Shown: piece by piece, positions 20,591 to 32,364 of the stretch
Layout: each line of letters begins with the position of its first letter
Numbering within the stretch: the stretch's first letter is position 1
NCBI RefSeq assembly: GCF_001968815.1
Contig: NZ_MIEQ01000022.1
Location: forward strand, 62,001-126,000
Reading direction: 5' to 3'
Source: Motiliproteus sp. MSK22-1
Lineage (GTDB): Bacteria > Pseudomonadota > Gammaproteobacteria > Pseudomonadales > Balneatricaceae
DNA: 64,000 nt
Translations under genes and position numbers: made by a program
Notes under the pieces: model-generated
What the model was told of the DNA's origin: nothing
What the model saw: the letters and a program-made list of their open reading frames with translations, nothing else
Databases searched by the model: none

Positions 20591-23500
20591 ATGAAAGATT
20601 TACTTAACCTGTTGAAGTCACAAGGTCAAACGAAAGAGTTTGACTCTATTCGTATAGGACTGGCTTCGCCGGAAATGATCCGTTCCTGGTCCTACGGCGA
20701 AGTTAAAAAGCCTGAGACTATCAACTACCGGACCTTCAAGCCTGAGCGTGAAGGCCTGTTCTGTGCCAAAATTTTTGGCCCGGTAAAAGATTATGAATGC
20801 CTCTGCGGTAAATATAAGCGCCTGAAGCACCGTGGTGTAATCTGTGAGAAGTGTGGCGTTGAAGTTGCACTGGCGAAAGTTCGTCGTGAACGTATGGGGC
20901 ATATTGAGCTTGCCAGTCCGGTTGCTCATATTTGGTTCCTGAAGTCACTCCCTTCCCGTATTGGTCTATTGTTGGATATGACCCTAAGGGATATCGAGCG
21001 TGTGCTTTACTTCGAGTCGTTCGTAGTGGTTGAGCCAGGCATGACGACTCTGGAAAAGGGTCAGCTTCTGAACGATGAAGAGTATTTTGAAGCGCTTGAA
21101 GAGTTTGGCGATGAGTTTGACGCAAAAATGGGTGCTGAAGCAGTCCAAGGGCTTTTGTTGGCTCTGGACCTTGATGGTGAAATAGCACGCATGCGGGAAG
21201 AAATTCCTAACACCAGTTCGGAAACCAAGATTAAGAAGGTTTCCAAGCGTCTGAAACTAATGGAAGCGTTTGTCAACTCCGGCAACAAGCCAGAGTGGAT
21301 GATTATGGAAGTGCTGCCGGTTCTTCCACCCGATTTACGACCATTGGTACCTTTGGACGGTGGACGTTTTGCGACCTCTGACCTTAACGACCTTTATCGT
21401 CGAGTGATCAACCGTAATAACCGTCTTAAGCGTCTGTTGGAGCTGAGTGCTCCAGATATTATTGTCCGTAATGAAAAGCGGATGTTACAAGAATCTGTTG
21501 ACGCCCTGTTGGATAACGGCCGTCGTGGACGTGCAATAACGGGCTCGAACAAGCGTCCTCTGAAATCTTTGGCAGACATGATCAAGGGTAAGCAGGGTCG
21601 TTTCCGTCAGAATCTGTTGGGTAAGCGAGTCGACTACTCCGGACGTTCGGTTATCGTAGTAGGGCCTTACTTGCGTTTGCATCAGTGTGGTCTGCCAAAG
21701 AAGATGGCGCTGGAACTGTTTAAGCCTTTTATTTTCTCCAAGCTGGAATTGCGTGGTCTGGCGACTACGATCAAGGCTGCCAAGAAAATGGTCGAGCGGG
21801 AAACAGCTGAAGTCTGGGATATCCTGGCTGAAGTTATCCGTGAGCATCCAGTGATGCTGAACCGGGCACCGACGCTTCACCGTCTGGGCATCCAGGCATT
21901 TGAGCCAGTGCTGATTGAAGGTAAGGCTATTCAGCTCCATCCATTGGTCTGTGCCGCTTACAACGCTGACTTTGACGGTGACCAGATGGCGGTACACGTA
22001 CCCCTGACGCTGGAAGCCCAGTTAGAAGCTCGTGCATTGATGATGTCTACCAACAACATCCTTTCACCAGCCAACGGCGAGCCAATTATTGTTCCGTCTC
22101 AGGACGTTGTACTGGGCTTATACTTTACCACTCGTGAGCGCATTGGTGCGAAAGGTGAAGGCATCGCCTTCTCTGATATCGATGAAGTGCATCGTGCTTA
22201 CGGGGCTAAACAAGTCGATCTGCAGGCCAAGATTAAAGTTCGCATCAGTGAAACCGTACACGGTATTCATGGTGGTTCCAGTCAGTCTACTCGAATTGTC
22301 GATACGACTGTTGGCCGGGCCTTATTGTTTGAGATCGTTCCTGCTGGCTTACCGTTTGATATGGTAAACCAGCCAATGAAGAAGAAGGCTATTTCCAGAC
22401 TGCTGAACGAAGCCTATCGTCGTTGTGGTCTGAAGGAAACGGTTATTTTTGCCGATCAGTTGATGTATATGGGATTTGCTTTCGCAACTCGCTCCGGTGC
22501 TTCTGTTGGTGTTAATGACTTTGTTATTCCTGAAGCTAAAAAAGCCATTATTAGCGAAGCTGATGCTGAAGTTAAAGAGATTGAAACTCAGTACTCTGAA
22601 GGTCTGGTAACTCAAGGCGAAAAGTACAACAAGGTGATTGACCTTTGGTCCCGTGCCAATGAGAAGGTTACCGAAGCGATGATGTCTGAGCTTAAGGTCG
22701 ATATTGTTCAAGACAAAGATGGTAATGATGTCGAGCATGAGTCATTCAACTCGGTTTATATGATGGCTGACTCCGGAGCACGGGGTAGTGCGGCTCAGAT
22801 GCGTCAGTTAGGTGGTATGCGTGGACTGATGGCGAAGCCGGATGGCTCGATCATCGAAACGCCGATTGTTGCGAACTTCCGTGAAGGTCTTAACGTACTT
22901 CAGTACTTTATTTCGACTCACGGCGCTCGTAAAGGTTTGGCTGATACCGCTCTGAAAACCGCCAACTCCGGATACTTGACTCGTCGTCTTGTAGACGTTG
23001 CACAGGATTTGGTTATCACTCAGGTTGATTGTGGTACTGATCAGGGTTTGACCATTGCTCCTTTAATCGAAGGTGGTGACGTAGTTGTACCTTTGGGACA
23101 ACGGGTTCTGGGTCGTGTGGTAGCGGGTGATGTTGTCGATCCTGTTACGGACGAAACTCTTATTCCTGCCGGAACACTGATTGATGAGTCCTGGGTTGAG
23201 CGTCTTGAAAAAGACGAGACGCTCTCTTCAGTGGATGAAATTCTGGTGCGCTCAGCCATCACCTGTGAAACTCGTCATGGTGTCTGTGCTAGCTGCTATG
23301 GTCGTGATCTGGGTCGTGGACACCTGGTTAACCAAGGTGAAGCCGTTGGGGTTATCGCTGCTCAGTCGATTGGTGAGCCTGGTACCCAGCTGACCATGCG
23401 TACTTTCCACATCGGTGGTGCGGCATCGCGGGCGGCAGCTGTTGACAATATTCAGGTAAAAAATGGCGGAGTTATCCGACTTCATAACCTCAAGTTTGTA

Positions 23501-24808
23501 GAGCGCAAGGATGGTTCACTGGTTGCCACTTCCCGTTCCGGTGAGCTTGGTGTAACCGATGAGCACGGACGTGAGCGTGAGCGTTATAAACTGCCCTATG
23601 GTTCAGTGCTGAGCGTTAAGGATGGTTCCAGTGTAAATGCCGGCGATATTGTTGCAAACTGGGATCCGCATACGCATCCTATCATTACCGAAGTCAGTGG
23701 TAAGGCTGTATTTACCGGAATGGAAGATGGCATCACCATCAACCGTAAAACGGATGAGTTGACAGGACTTAGCAACATTGAAGTTCTGGATCCAAAAGAT
23801 CGCCCTGCTGCGGGTAAAGATCTGCGTCCAATGGTCTCTTTTGTTGACGGCAACGGTGATGAGCTGACACTTTCAGGTTCTGGTAGTCCTGCACAATACC
23901 TGATGCCTGCTTCAGCATTGTTGAATGTTGAGAGTGGCGCGAATGTGGAAGTGGGTGATGTTATCGCTCGTATTCCTCAAGAGAGCGCTGGTAACAAGGA
24001 TATCACCGGTGGTTTGCCTCGTGTTGCCGATTTGTTCGAAGCGCGTAAGCCAAAAGAACCCGCGATTCTGGCTGAAATATCCGGTACCGTTAGTTTCGGT
24101 AAGGAGACTAAAGGTAAGCGTCGTCTGGTTATAACTCCGAGTGAAGGCGACGTTTATGAGCTGCTTATTCACAAATGGCGTACCATGAACGTGTTTGAAG
24201 GAGAGCAAGTCAACAAGGGTGAAATAGTCTCTGATGGACCTTATAACCCTCACGATATTCTCCGGATTCTTGGTGTAGAAGCTTTGTCCAACTACATCAC
24301 CTCTGAGATTCAAGACGTATACCGCCTTCAGGGTGTAATCATTAACGATAAACATATCGAAGTGATTGTTCGTCAGATGCTTAGAAAGGTTGATATCACT
24401 GCTGGTGGCGACACTGTCCTGATCAAGGGCGAGCAGGTTGAATATAATCGGATGCTGGAAGCCAACGAACAAGCGCTTGCCGAAGACAAGATGCAAGCTC
24501 AGTACGAGCGGGTATTGTTGGGTATTACCAAGGCATCGCTGGCGACTGAATCCTTTATTTCGGCGGCCTCTTTCCAAGAGACTACTCGTGTTCTGACAGA
24601 AGGCGCGGTTACCGGTAAGAAGGATTACCTGCGCGGACTGAAAGAAAACGTTGTTGTTGGGCGCTTGATTCCGGCCGGTACCGGTCTGGCTTATCATGCG
24701 GATCGCAAGCGTAAGCGTAAGGATTCCCAACAGGAAGCAACAACACCGACTGTCAGTGCAGAAGAGATACAGCAAGCATTGGCAGAGGCCCTGAATTCAG
24801 AGCGTTAA
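20591..24808 (+). CDS. rpoC: RNA polymerase beta' subunit RpoC
   Basis: RpoC (1405 residues) carries the catalytic Mg ligands in [15 protein letters not shown]. The N-terminal zinc site is CLCGKYK ... CEKCGVEV, and the second zinc site is [17 protein letters not shown]. The bridge helix/trigger loop region shows [20 protein letters not shown] followed by [10 protein letters not shown]-terminal tail rich in Lys/Arg and Gln follows the last conserved block ([11 protein letters not shown]). The ATG is preceded by AAGGAG. It is the last gene of the rpoBC unit, ended by a clear terminator. Confidence 0.99.
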   Translation: MKDLLNLLKSQGQTKEFDSIRIGLASPEMIRSWSYGEVKKPETINYRTFKPEREGLFCAKIFGPVKDYECLCGKYKRLKHRGVICEKCGVEVALAKVRRERMGHIELASPVAHIWFLKSLPSRIGLLLDMTLRDIERVLYFESFVVVEPGMTTLEKGQLLNDEEYFEALEEFGDEFDAKMGAEAVQGLLLALDLDGEIARMREEIPNTSSETKIKKVSKRLKLMEAFVNSGNKPEWMIMEVLPVLPPDLRPLVPLDGGRFATSDLNDLYRRVINRNNRLKRLLELSAPDIIVRNEKRMLQESVDALLDNGRRGRAITGSNKRPLKSLADMIKGKQGRFRQNLLGKRVDYSGRSVIVVGPYLRLHQCGLPKKMALELFKPFIFSKLELRGLATTIKAAKKMVERETAEVWDILAEVIREHPVMLNRAPTLHRLGIQAFEPVLIEGKAIQLHPLVCAAYNADFDGDQMAVHVPLTLEAQLEARALMMSTNNILSPANGEPIIVPSQDVVLGLYFTTRERIGAKGEGIAFSDIDEVHRAYGAKQVDLQAKIKVRISETVHGIHGGSSQSTRIVDTTVGRALLFEIVPAGLPFDMVNQPMKKKAISRLLNEAYRRCGLKETVIFADQLMYMGFAFATRSGASVGVNDFVIPEAKKAIISEADAEVKEIETQYSEGLVTQGEKYNKVIDLWSRANEKVTEAMMSELKVDIVQDKDGNDVEHESFNSVYMMADSGARGSAAQMRQLGGMRGLMAKPDGSIIETPIVANFREGLNVLQYFISTHGARKGLADTALKTANSGYLTRRLVDVAQDLVITQVDCGTDQGLTIAPLIEGGDVVVPLGQRVLGRVVAGDVVDPVTDETLIPAGTLIDESWVERLEKDETLSSVDEILVRSAITCETRHGVCASCYGRDLGRGHLVNQGEAVGVIAAQSIGEPGTQLTMRTFHIGGAASRAAAVDNIQVKNGGVIRLHNLKFVERKDGSLVATSRSGELGVTDEHGRERERYKLPYGSVLSVKDGSSVNAGDIVANWDPHTHPIITEVSGKAVFTGMEDGITINRKTDELTGLSNIEVLDPKDRPAAGKDLRPMVSFVDGNGDELTLSGSGSPAQYLMPASALLNVESGANVEVGDVIARIPQESAGNKDITGGLPRVADLFEARKPKEPAILAEISGTVSFGKETKGKRRLVITPSEGDVYELLIHKWRTMNVFEGEQVNKGEIVSDGPYNPHDILRILGVEALSNYITSEIQDVYRLQGVIINDKHIEVIVRQMLRKVDITAGGDTVLIKGEQVEYNRMLEANEQALAEDKMQAQYERVLLGITKASLATESFISAASFQETTRVLTEGAVTGKKDYLRGLKENVVVGRLIPAGTGLAYHADRKRKRKDSQQEATTPTVSAEEIQQALAEALNSER

Positions 24809-24828
24809 TTTCTGGTTTATGGCTGTTT

Positions 24829-24862
24829 GGGGCAAGTACTTTGTACTTGCCCCTGCTTTTTT
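24829..24862 (+). terminator. Rho-independent terminator of rpoBC
   Basis: An 11-bp stem (GGGGCAAGTAC and its complement) with a 3-nt loop is followed by TGCTTTTTT, 20 nt after the rpoC stop. It separates the rpoBC and str transcripts. Confidence 0.92.
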
Positions 24863-24914
24863 CAACAAGAACCGCTGATACTTGGCTTTTAGCTAACAAA
24901 GCGCTCGTATCTTG

Positions 24915-24943
24915 TTGACTATCGTGGGTGAGATGATTAAAAT
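24915..24943 (+). promoter_or_regulatory. Sigma-70 promoter of the str operon
   Basis: TTGACT, a 17-nt spacer and TAAAAT lie 78 nt before rpsL and just after the rpoC terminator. This near-consensus promoter is the obvious driver of rpsL-rpsG-fusA-tuf. Confidence 0.85.
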
Positions 24944-25021
24944 TTCGCCCCTTCGTGGCAGGGTCTAATTTGATCCTGTCTTTGTTATGAGCTTTTTTAA
25001 CAAAAGCGTGGAGTAAGCTGA

Positions 25022-25396
<375 letters not shown>

Positions 25397-25498
25397 GCTT
25401 AACCTGCTGTGCTCTGACGTAGATTTGCACTGTTGTTGATGTGAGCTTGATTTTAGTACACAGATATAAAATGTAGCTGCTACTGACGATAAGAGTAA

Positions 25499-26029
<531 letters not shown>

Positions 26030-26044
26030 GAAGAGGATTAAACT

Positions 26045-28141
26045 GTGGCCCGTCAGACACCTATTGACAGATATCGCAACATTGGTATTTGTGCTCACGT
26101 CGATGCTGGTAAAACGACCACGACTGAACGTGTTTTGTTCTATACCGGTATGTCCCATAAAATCGGTGAAGTTCATGACGGTGCAGCGACCATGGATTGG
26201 ATGGAGCAAGAGCAAGAGCGTGGGATAACCATCACTTCCGCCGCGACAACTTGTTTCTGGTCCGGTATGAGCCAACAGTTTGATCAACACCGTGTCAATA
26301 TTATTGATACACCAGGACACGTAGATTTCACGATTGAAGTGGAGCGTTCTTTACGTGTTCTGGACGGTGCCGTTGTTGTTCTTTGTGCCTCTTCCGGTGT
26401 TCAGCCTCAGACTGAAACCGTTTGGCGCCAGGCTAACAAATATGAAGTTCCCCGTATGGTCTTTGTTAATAAGATGGACCGTGCTGGCGCTGATTTCTTT
26501 ATGGTTGTTGAGCAACTAAAAGAACGCTTGGGAGCTGTTGCTGTTCCGATCAATTTCCCGATTGGTGCTGAAGAGAACTTCAAGGGTGTCGTCGACTTAA
26601 TCAGAATGAAGGCCATTCTCTGGAATGAAGACGACCAGGGTATGACCTATGAAGAAGCAGGTATTCCTGCTGAGCTTCAAGACAAGGCTGAAGAGCTTCG
26701 CGAACTGATGGTGGAGTCCGCGGCAGAAGCCACCGAAGAGTTAATGGATAAGTACCTGAATGAAGGTGAGTTATCCAACGATGAGATCAAGCTGGGATTA
26801 CGTAAGCGATCCTTGGAGAATGAGATTGTTCTGATGCTGGCGGGTTCCGCCTTTAAGAACAAGGGGGTTCAGGCCGTATTGGATGCGGTGATCGAATATA
26901 TGCCTTCTCCGAAGGAAGTTAAAGCGATCGAAGGCATCCTGGACGATGGCAAAGAGACTGTAGCTACGCGTCCCGCTGATGACGATGCTCCTTTTGCAGC
27001 GCTTGCTTTTAAAATCGCGACTGATCCTTTCGTTGGCACTCTGACGTTTATTCGTGTGTACTCCGGTACTCTGAATTCTGGTGACGGTGTTTATAACTCC
27101 GTTAAACAGAAAAAAGAACGTGTTGGTCGTATGGTGCAAATGCACTCAAACAACCGTGAAGAGATTAAAGAAGTTCGTGCTGGTGATATTGCCGCAACGA
27201 TTGGTCTTAAAGATGTTACCACCGGTGACACTTTATGTTCTCAGGACAATGTTATTGTTCTGGAGCGCATGGAGTTTCCGGAGCCGGTAATTTCCGTCGC
27301 GGTTGAGCCTAAGACTAAGGCTGATCAGGAAAAAATGGGTGTTGCACTGGGCAAGCTTGCTCAGGAAGATCCTTCTTTCCGTGTCGAAACTGACGAAGAA
27401 ACCGGTCAGACAATTATCTCTGGAATGGGTGAGTTACATCTGGATATTCTTGTGGATCGAATGAAGCGTGAATTCAAGGTGGATGCTGCAGTGGGTAAAC
27501 CACGTGTATCTTACCGTGAAAAAATTCGAGCTTCTGTAGATGCTAACCATAAGTTTGCACGCCAGTCCGGTGGTCGTGGTCAGTACGGTCATGTTGTTAT
27601 TGAGTTCTCACCCTCAGAGAATGACGGGTTGGAATTTATCAATGAAATTGTAGGTGGCGCTATTCCGAAGGAATATATCCCTGCGATTGAAAAAGGTATC
27701 ACCGAACAAATGCAGAACGGTGTTATTGGTGGTTATCCGCTGTTGGGTCTGAAAGCGCGTCTGTATGATGGCTCTTTCCATGAAGTCGACTCCAATGAGA
27801 TGGCCTTCAAAATAGCCGCTTCACAAGCATTGAAGAAATATGCCCAACAAGCAGATCCCTGTCTTCTTGAACCTATGATGAAGGTTGAGGTGGTGACACC
27901 AGAAGATTACATGGGTGATGTTATGGGTGACCTGAACCGCCGTCGCGGCCTGGTACAGGGAATGGAAGATAGTCCGTCTGGCAAGATTATTCGAGCCGAA
28001 GTTCCTCTTGGAGAGATGTTCGGTTATGCAACCGATCTTCGCTCTGCAAGTCAGGGGCGAGCTACTTTCACCATGGAGTTTGAGAAGTACTCAGCAGCTC
28101 CCCAAAACATTGCCGATGCAGTTATTAACGCTGAAGGTTAA
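26045..28141 (+). CDS. fusA: Elongation factor G
   Basis: EF-G (698 residues) is the GTPase that drives translocation and, with RRF, ribosome recycling. G motifs are [13 protein letters not shown] (residues ~17-29), DTPGHVDFT and VNKMDRAG; the effector region has [12 protein letters not shown]. Domain IV ([20 protein letters not shown], then [10 protein letters not shown]) and the C-terminal [16 protein letters not shown] are intact. The start is GTG, 15 nt after rpsG. The position in rpsL-rpsG-fusA-tuf marks it as the canonical fusA rather than a paralogue. Confidence 0.98.
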   Translation: MARQTPIDRYRNIGICAHVDAGKTTTTERVLFYTGMSHKIGEVHDGAATMDWMEQEQERGITITSAATTCFWSGMSQQFDQHRVNIIDTPGHVDFTIEVERSLRVLDGAVVVLCASSGVQPQTETVWRQANKYEVPRMVFVNKMDRAGADFFMVVEQLKERLGAVAVPINFPIGAEENFKGVVDLIRMKAILWNEDDQGMTYEEAGIPAELQDKAEELRELMVESAAEATEELMDKYLNEGELSNDEIKLGLRKRSLENEIVLMLAGSAFKNKGVQAVLDAVIEYMPSPKEVKAIEGILDDGKETVATRPADDDAPFAALAFKIATDPFVGTLTFIRVYSGTLNSGDGVYNSVKQKKERVGRMVQMHSNNREEIKEVRAGDIAATIGLKDVTTGDTLCSQDNVIVLERMEFPEPVISVAVEPKTKADQEKMGVALGKLAQEDPSFRVETDEETGQTIISGMGELHLDILVDRMKREFKVDAAVGKPRVSYREKIRASVDANHKFARQSGGRGQYGHVVIEFSPSENDGLEFINEIVGGAIPKEYIPAIEKGITEQMQNGVIGGYPLLGLKARLYDGSFHEVDSNEMAFKIAASQALKKYAQQADPCLLEPMMKVEVVTPEDYMGDVMGDLNRRRGLVQGMEDSPSGKIIRAEVPLGEMFGYATDLRSASQGRATFTMEFEKYSAAPQNIADAVINAEG

Positions 28142-28173
28142 TTTTAGAACGCCTAATTAAGAGGTTTATAGCC

Positions 28174-29397
28174 GTGGCTAAGGAAACATTCGAACGTAAC
28201 AAACCCCATGTCAACGTAGGTACAATTGGACACGTTGACCATGGTAAAACTACTCTGACTGCTGCTCTGACTCGCGTCTGTGCAGAAGCTTGGGGTGGCG
28301 AGTTGAAAGACTTTGCTCAGATTGATAATGCTCCTGAAGAGCGTGAGCGTGGTATCACCATCGCGACTTCTCATGTTGAGTATGATTCTCCTGATCGTCA
28401 CTACGCGCACGTAGACTGCCCAGGACACGCCGATTATGTTAAGAACATGATCACCGGTGCTGCACAGATGGACGGCGCTATCCTGGTTTGTGGCGCGACT
28501 GATGGCCCGATGCCTCAGACTCGTGAGCACATCCTGCTATCCCGTCAGGTTGGTGTACCTTACATCGTTGTCTTCCTGAACAAAGCAGACCTGCTGGCTG
28601 AAGACTGTGGCGGTGCTGACAGCGAAGAGTATGCAGAAATGCTTGAGCTGGTTGACATGGAGCTGCGTGATCTGTTGTCTGAGTACGAATTCCCAGGTGA
28701 TGACACTCCAATCATCCCAGGATCTGCTCTGATGGCTCTGAACGGTCAGGACGACAACGAAATGGGTACAACAGCTGTTAAGAAGCTTGTTGAGACTCTG
28801 GACAGCTATATTCCTGAGCCTGAGCGTGCAATCGACGGCGCATTCATCATGCCTATTGAAGATGTGTTCTCTATTCAGGGTCGTGGTACTGTTGTAACCG
28901 GTCGTGTTGAGCGCGGTATCGTTAAGGTTGGTGAAGAAGTTGAAATCGTAGGTATCAAAGACACTACCAAGACGACTTGTACTGGTGTTGAGATGTTCCG
29001 TAAGCTTCTTGACGAAGGCCGTGCTGGTGAGAACGTTGGTGTTCTGCTGCGTGGTACTAAGCGTGACGAAGTAGAGCGTGGTCAGGTACTGGCTGCTCCA
29101 GGTTCCATCACTCCTCACACTGACTTTGAAGCTGAAGTTTATGTTCTGGGTAAAGATGAAGGTGGACGTCACACTCCATTCTTCAAAGGCTACCGTCCTC
29201 AGTTCTACTTCCGTACTACTGACGTAACTGGTGCTTGTGAGCTTCCAGAAGGCGTTGAGATGGTTATGCCGGGTGATAACGTCCAGATGACTGTGAGTCT
29301 TATCGCTCCTATCGCTATGGACGAAGGTCTGCGCTTCGCAATCCGTGAAGGTGGTCGTACCGTTGGTGCAGGTGTTGTTGCTAAGGTTCTTAAGTAA
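28174..29397 (+). CDS. tuf: Elongation factor Tu, copy 2
   Basis: The second EF-Tu gene (407 residues), in the tufA-like position after fusA, starts with GTG preceded by AAGAGG. The same G motifs are present ([22 protein letters not shown]). It differs from copy 1 by Ala39, Leu44, an Asp for His and a Ser for Asn in the C-terminal third, and the ending VLK instead of IVE. The near-identity of the central ~790 nt against clear divergence at both ends indicates gene conversion. A strong terminator follows, so the S10 operon is not attached here. Confidence 0.98.
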   Translation: MAKETFERNKPHVNVGTIGHVDHGKTTLTAALTRVCAEAWGGELKDFAQIDNAPEERERGITIATSHVEYDSPDRHYAHVDCPGHADYVKNMITGAAQMDGAILVCGATDGPMPQTREHILLSRQVGVPYIVVFLNKADLLAEDCGGADSEEYAEMLELVDMELRDLLSEYEFPGDDTPIIPGSALMALNGQDDNEMGTTAVKKLVETLDSYIPEPERAIDGAFIMPIEDVFSIQGRGTVVTGRVERGIVKVGEEVEIVGIKDTTKTTCTGVEMFRKLLDEGRAGENVGVLLRGTKRDEVERGQVLAAPGSITPHTDFEAEVYVLGKDEGGRHTPFFKGYRPQFYFRTTDVTGACELPEGVEMVMPGDNVQMTVSLIAPIAMDEGLRFAIREGGRTVGAGVVAKVLK

Positions 29398-29444
29398 TCT
29401 TACTTACAATACCTCAGCTATCTAAGTAGCTGTAAATAATGAAT

Positions 29445-29479
29445 AAAAGACCATCTTCGAGAGGAGATGGTCTTTTTTT
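29445..29479 (+). terminator. Rho-independent terminator after tuf copy 2
   Basis: A 12-bp stem (AAAAGACCATCT and its complement) with an 8-nt loop runs into seven Ts, 47 nt after the stop. The symmetric A-run/T-run could also stop minus-strand transcripts. Confidence 0.92.
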
Positions 29480-29552
29480 ATTTCTAGAATATACATGCTT
29501 TCCCTTGCTCCAGGCTTTTTTAACATCAGATTGAGGTCCGATCTTCGATCAC

Positions 29553-30338
29553 CTAATCCGCTGCCGTTTCCTTAAACCAGCATGGTGGCCTGTTCGATTT
29601 ACTGCGGTTTTTAATTGAGTGGCACAACCAGGGTCGGTCAACAGAGTTTAGATCTGTGTTGCTATTACACAATGCGGCTGCGAAATAGGTATCAAGACGA
29701 CATTGTGGGCTGGCAGGGATTAGTGTTGTTTGCTCTACAATTGTATTGTCCTGACGTGCGAGAAGTGGCATTAACAAATCACGTTTTTGAGCAAAATAAC
29801 CTGCTAAGCTGGCTCCTGCGAGGGCAATGCGAGCGCATATCAGTTGCTCTGCCTTTTTTTCAAAAGCGTCAATGCAGGCTAAACGAACAACTCTAGGCAC
29901 ATACTTGGGTTTCCAGGGGAATTCTGGCTGTCTGAATAGTTTTCTAAGGCAATCAGAAGCTGCAAAGTAATCGGCTTGACCTTCCGCAGAAAATTTCCAT
30001 ATTTTAGGTGGTCCTGCAATATGGTGTCCTACTTCATGACAAAGAATAAGTGCAAAAGCATCAGCTGTAATATACGGATGGCGTGCAAAACCACCTGATA
30101 TCTGGACTAGCCCTGTTTCTCCCTTAGCATCTTCCATTTTCCAGGCATTTGCATAAATATTATCGTTGTGCCAAGCAGCAACAATGCTTAATTTTTGCTG
30201 CTGCCGCAGGAACTCCTGCTGGTAGTGGGAGGCCGTTGTATTAACGATGAAGTTAAATAATTCCTGGCTCATCTGCGCAGAGCTGGGTAGTGAAGAAAGC
30301 AGCAGAATAGATGTAATAATTACCCGGAATCTGAACAT
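29553..30338 (-). CDS. Secreted HEXXH zinc metalloprotease-like protein
   Basis: A 261-residue protein with an N-terminal signal peptide (hydrophobic core TSILLLSSLPSSAQ, likely cut near residue 21). The zinc-binding motif HEVGHH is at residues 101-106, and the downstream EGQADYFAASDC offers a third ligand as in gluzincins, where ExxxD follows HEXXH by ~20 residues. The C-terminal half has several cysteines, fitting disulfides in the periplasm or outside the cell. I do not recognise a named family beyond M48-like metallopeptidases. The active-site residues are intact. It is transcribed towards the tuf terminator and divergently from the RDD operon. The substrate is unknown. Confidence 0.7.
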   Translation of the reverse strand: MFRFRVIITSILLLSSLPSSAQMSQELFNFIVNTTASHYQQEFLRQQQKLSIVAAWHNDNIYANAWKMEDAKGETGLVQISGGFARHPYITADAFALILCHEVGHHIAGPPKIWKFSAEGQADYFAASDCLRKLFRQPEFPWKPKYVPRVVRLACIDAFEKKAEQLICARIALAGASLAGYFAQKRDLLMPLLARQDNTIVEQTTLIPASPQCRLDTYFAAALCNSNTDLNSVDRPWLCHSIKNRSKSNRPPCWFKETAAD

Positions 30339-30730
30339 GGTTTCTTTCCTGCCAGGGGAGTCCCATTCACAGCCCGTTAAACTAAGACTTCACCTGTGCA
30401 GCTATTTCTGAAAGTGTCATTGCTAAGGTGTAAAACTCAGCATCGCCTAAGCCTGTTACTGACTGAATTTAAGTCAACAGGGCAAGGGATCCATATAGTG
30501 TTAGTGCATACACACAGCCATGGGTTCCATTTCTAGCCAGTTTATTAATGGGACTAGCCAGGCTACTCAGTATTAATCCTAAGAAAAAGTATCGCTAAAT
30601 TAAGTATTTGACCGGCTGTATCGGCTACCGTTATAGTTGCAGGGTGCAAGATTTTAAGGCCGAAAGGATGCGACTGCGCTCTATCACTGCCAGCCTGATA
30701 ACCCTCCAACAAGTGATTGTGACCTGACGG
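30339..30730. other. Intergenic region upstream of two divergent genes
   Basis: There is no gene in this ~390-nt stretch. It holds the plus-strand promoter candidate listed separately and presumably the promoter of the minus-strand metalloprotease. No repeats or RNA genes are seen. Confidence 0.5.
30608..30637 (+). promoter_or_regulatory. Candidate sigma-70 promoter of the RDD-MoxR operon
   Basis: TTGACC, an 18-nt spacer and TATAGT end 93 nt before the RDD start codon. It is the best promoter match in this intergenic region. Confidence 0.55.
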
Positions 30731-31414
30731 ATGCTGGACACACGAATTCAATTAGAAGCCCCTGAAGGGGTGTCATTTACACTTTCTCCGGCCGGGATTC
30801 CGGTTCGTGCGGCCGCCTTTGCAATCGATTTGGCAATCCGTTTAGTCATTATGATTATTTGTGGCTATGTTACCTCAGTTCTGGGAGAGGTTGGATCAGG
30901 ATTATTGTTATTGATCTGGTTTCTGCTTGAATGGTGGTATCCCGTTTTGTTTGAGGTCTTCTTCCAAGGAGCGACACCAGGAAAGAAAGCCATGGGTCTG
31001 CGGGTGACCTTTGACGACGGGACACCTGTGGATTTCGGTGCATCGCTAACGCGAAATCTTATTCGAGCCGTTGATTTTCTGCCTTTTCTATATGGTTTGG
31101 GAATGTTCTCAATGCTGGTGAATAAGGATTCCAAGCGATTAGGAGACTTAGTAGCGGGGACTTTGGTGATTCATCAGTTTAGAAATAAGCATCAAGAGAT
31201 AGAGCTGGGTGACGCTTTGCCGTCGCCATTTCCCCTGAGTATTGAGGAGCAACGTTTACTTATCGCGTTTGTTGAACGTAAAGACCAACTGAGTGAAGAA
31301 AGACAGCAGGAATTAGCAGCCATTCTCAGGCCTTTATTGGAATCATCCAATCAACAGCGAAATGAGGTTGAATACCTTAGCTCCATTGCTTACGGGGTTC
31401 TGGCCCAGCGATGA
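30731..31414 (+). CDS. RDD-family membrane protein
   Basis: A 227-residue RDD-domain protein. The N-terminal part PAGIPVRAAAFAIDLAIRLV carries the family Arg-Asp pattern, followed by two more membrane segments and a cytoplasmic tail of ~80 residues. The motif GKKAMGLRVTFDDGTPVDFGA is typical of RDD proteins. The function of RDD domains is not settled (some are linked to ion exchange). It is the first gene of a six-gene operon in which five junctions overlap or nearly overlap; its stop overlaps the SpoIIM-like start by 4 nt. The order RDD-SpoIIM-DUF4129-DUF4350-MoxR-DUF58 recurs in proteobacteria and actinobacteria. Confidence 0.85.
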   Translation: MLDTRIQLEAPEGVSFTLSPAGIPVRAAAFAIDLAIRLVIMIICGYVTSVLGEVGSGLLLLIWFLLEWWYPVLFEVFFQGATPGKKAMGLRVTFDDGTPVDFGASLTRNLIRAVDFLPFLYGLGMFSMLVNKDSKRLGDLVAGTLVIHQFRNKHQEIELGDALPSPFPLSIEEQRLLIAFVERKDQLSEERQQELAAILRPLLESSNQQRNEVEYLSSIAYGVLAQR

Positions 31415-32364
31415 AACAAAGTTCATTTGAATCAAAGCACCGTCCTCTTTGGCAGAATTTCGAGCAACAGCTAAAGGACCTGGAGAGCAATAAGTCCGGT
31501 GAAGATCAGTTTCCCAAGCACTATAGGATTATCTGCCAGCATTTAGCTTTGTCACAGAGTCGGGGATATGGACCTCAGCTGGTTTCCTTTTTAGATGATC
31601 TGGTGATGCGGGCACATCAGCAATTGTATCTGCGCCGCTATCCGGTGCTGCCAAAAATCCCACAATTCCTGCTTCGGCGCTTTCCTCAAGCAGTGCGGCA
31701 GAACTGGCGTTATGTCTTGATCTCTTTTGGGCTGTTTTATGGCGTCATGCTACTGACAATGTTGTGGGTATGGTTGCAACCTGCCGCAGTCTACACCTTG
31801 CTTGATATTGACAGCGTACTGAATATGGAGCAAATGTACGACCCCAGTAACGCTAAAACCGGTCGAGAGCGAAGTTCAGATACAGATTTTATGATGTTTG
31901 GGTTCTATATCCAGCACAATATCGGCATCGCTTTTCAAACCTTTGCTTCTGGTCTTTTACTAACATTAGGTAGTTTGTTTTTTCTTGTTTTTAACGGTCT
32001 AACCATAGGGGCTGTATTTGCTCATCTTTTAAATGTTGGTTATCAGAACACTTTGTTTCCTTTTGTCATTGGTCACGGTGCATTTGAACTTAATGGTATC
32101 TGTATATCCGGTGCGGCTGGCATAATGCTGGGATGGGCAGTGCTGGCACCTGGGCGCTATAGTCGTCTGGAAGCGCTTAAGCGCAGTTCTACTGCGGCCA
32201 TCACTTTGATGATCGGTGCAACAGTGATGCTAGTGATAGCGGCCTTTCTGGAAGCGTTCTGGTCTTCAACAGTGAGCTTGGGGGCTGAGGTTCGTTACGC
32301 TGTAGGGGCACTATTCTGGTTTTTGGTGGCCCTGTATTTCGTCCGAGTGGGACGTAGTCGATGA
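31411..32364 (+). CDS. Stage II sporulation protein M-like (SpoIIM/DUF95) membrane protein
   Basis: A 317-residue membrane protein of the SpoIIM (DUF95) family. A ~90-residue cytoplasmic N-terminal part precedes 5-6 membrane segments. The family core is FGFYIQHNIGIAFQTFASGL followed by GHGAFELNGICISGAAGIMLG. In Bacillus, SpoIIM acts with SpoIID/P in peptidoglycan remodelling during engulfment; in non-sporulating bacteria the family accompanies MoxR-DUF58 operons and its role is unknown. It starts in a 4-nt overlap with the RDD gene and ends in a 4-nt overlap with the next. No sign of sporulation genes is present. Confidence 0.85.
   Translation: MKQSSFESKHRPLWQNFEQQLKDLESNKSGEDQFPKHYRIICQHLALSQSRGYGPQLVSFLDDLVMRAHQQLYLRRYPVLPKIPQFLLRRFPQAVRQNWRYVLISFGLFYGVMLLTMLWVWLQPAAVYTLLDIDSVLNMEQMYDPSNAKTGRERSSDTDFMMFGFYIQHNIGIAFQTFASGLLLTLGSLFFLVFNGLTIGAVFAHLLNVGYQNTLFPFVIGHGAFELNGICISGAAGIMLGWAVLAPGRYSRLEALKRSSTAAITLMIGATVMLVIAAFLEAFWSSTVSLGAEVRYAVGALFWFLVALYFVRVGRSR

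Noticed and set aside
23912..24775. 287-codon open frame opposite rpoC (and others opposite rpoB)
   Set aside because: Antisense shadows of highly expressed genes, with low-complexity translations.
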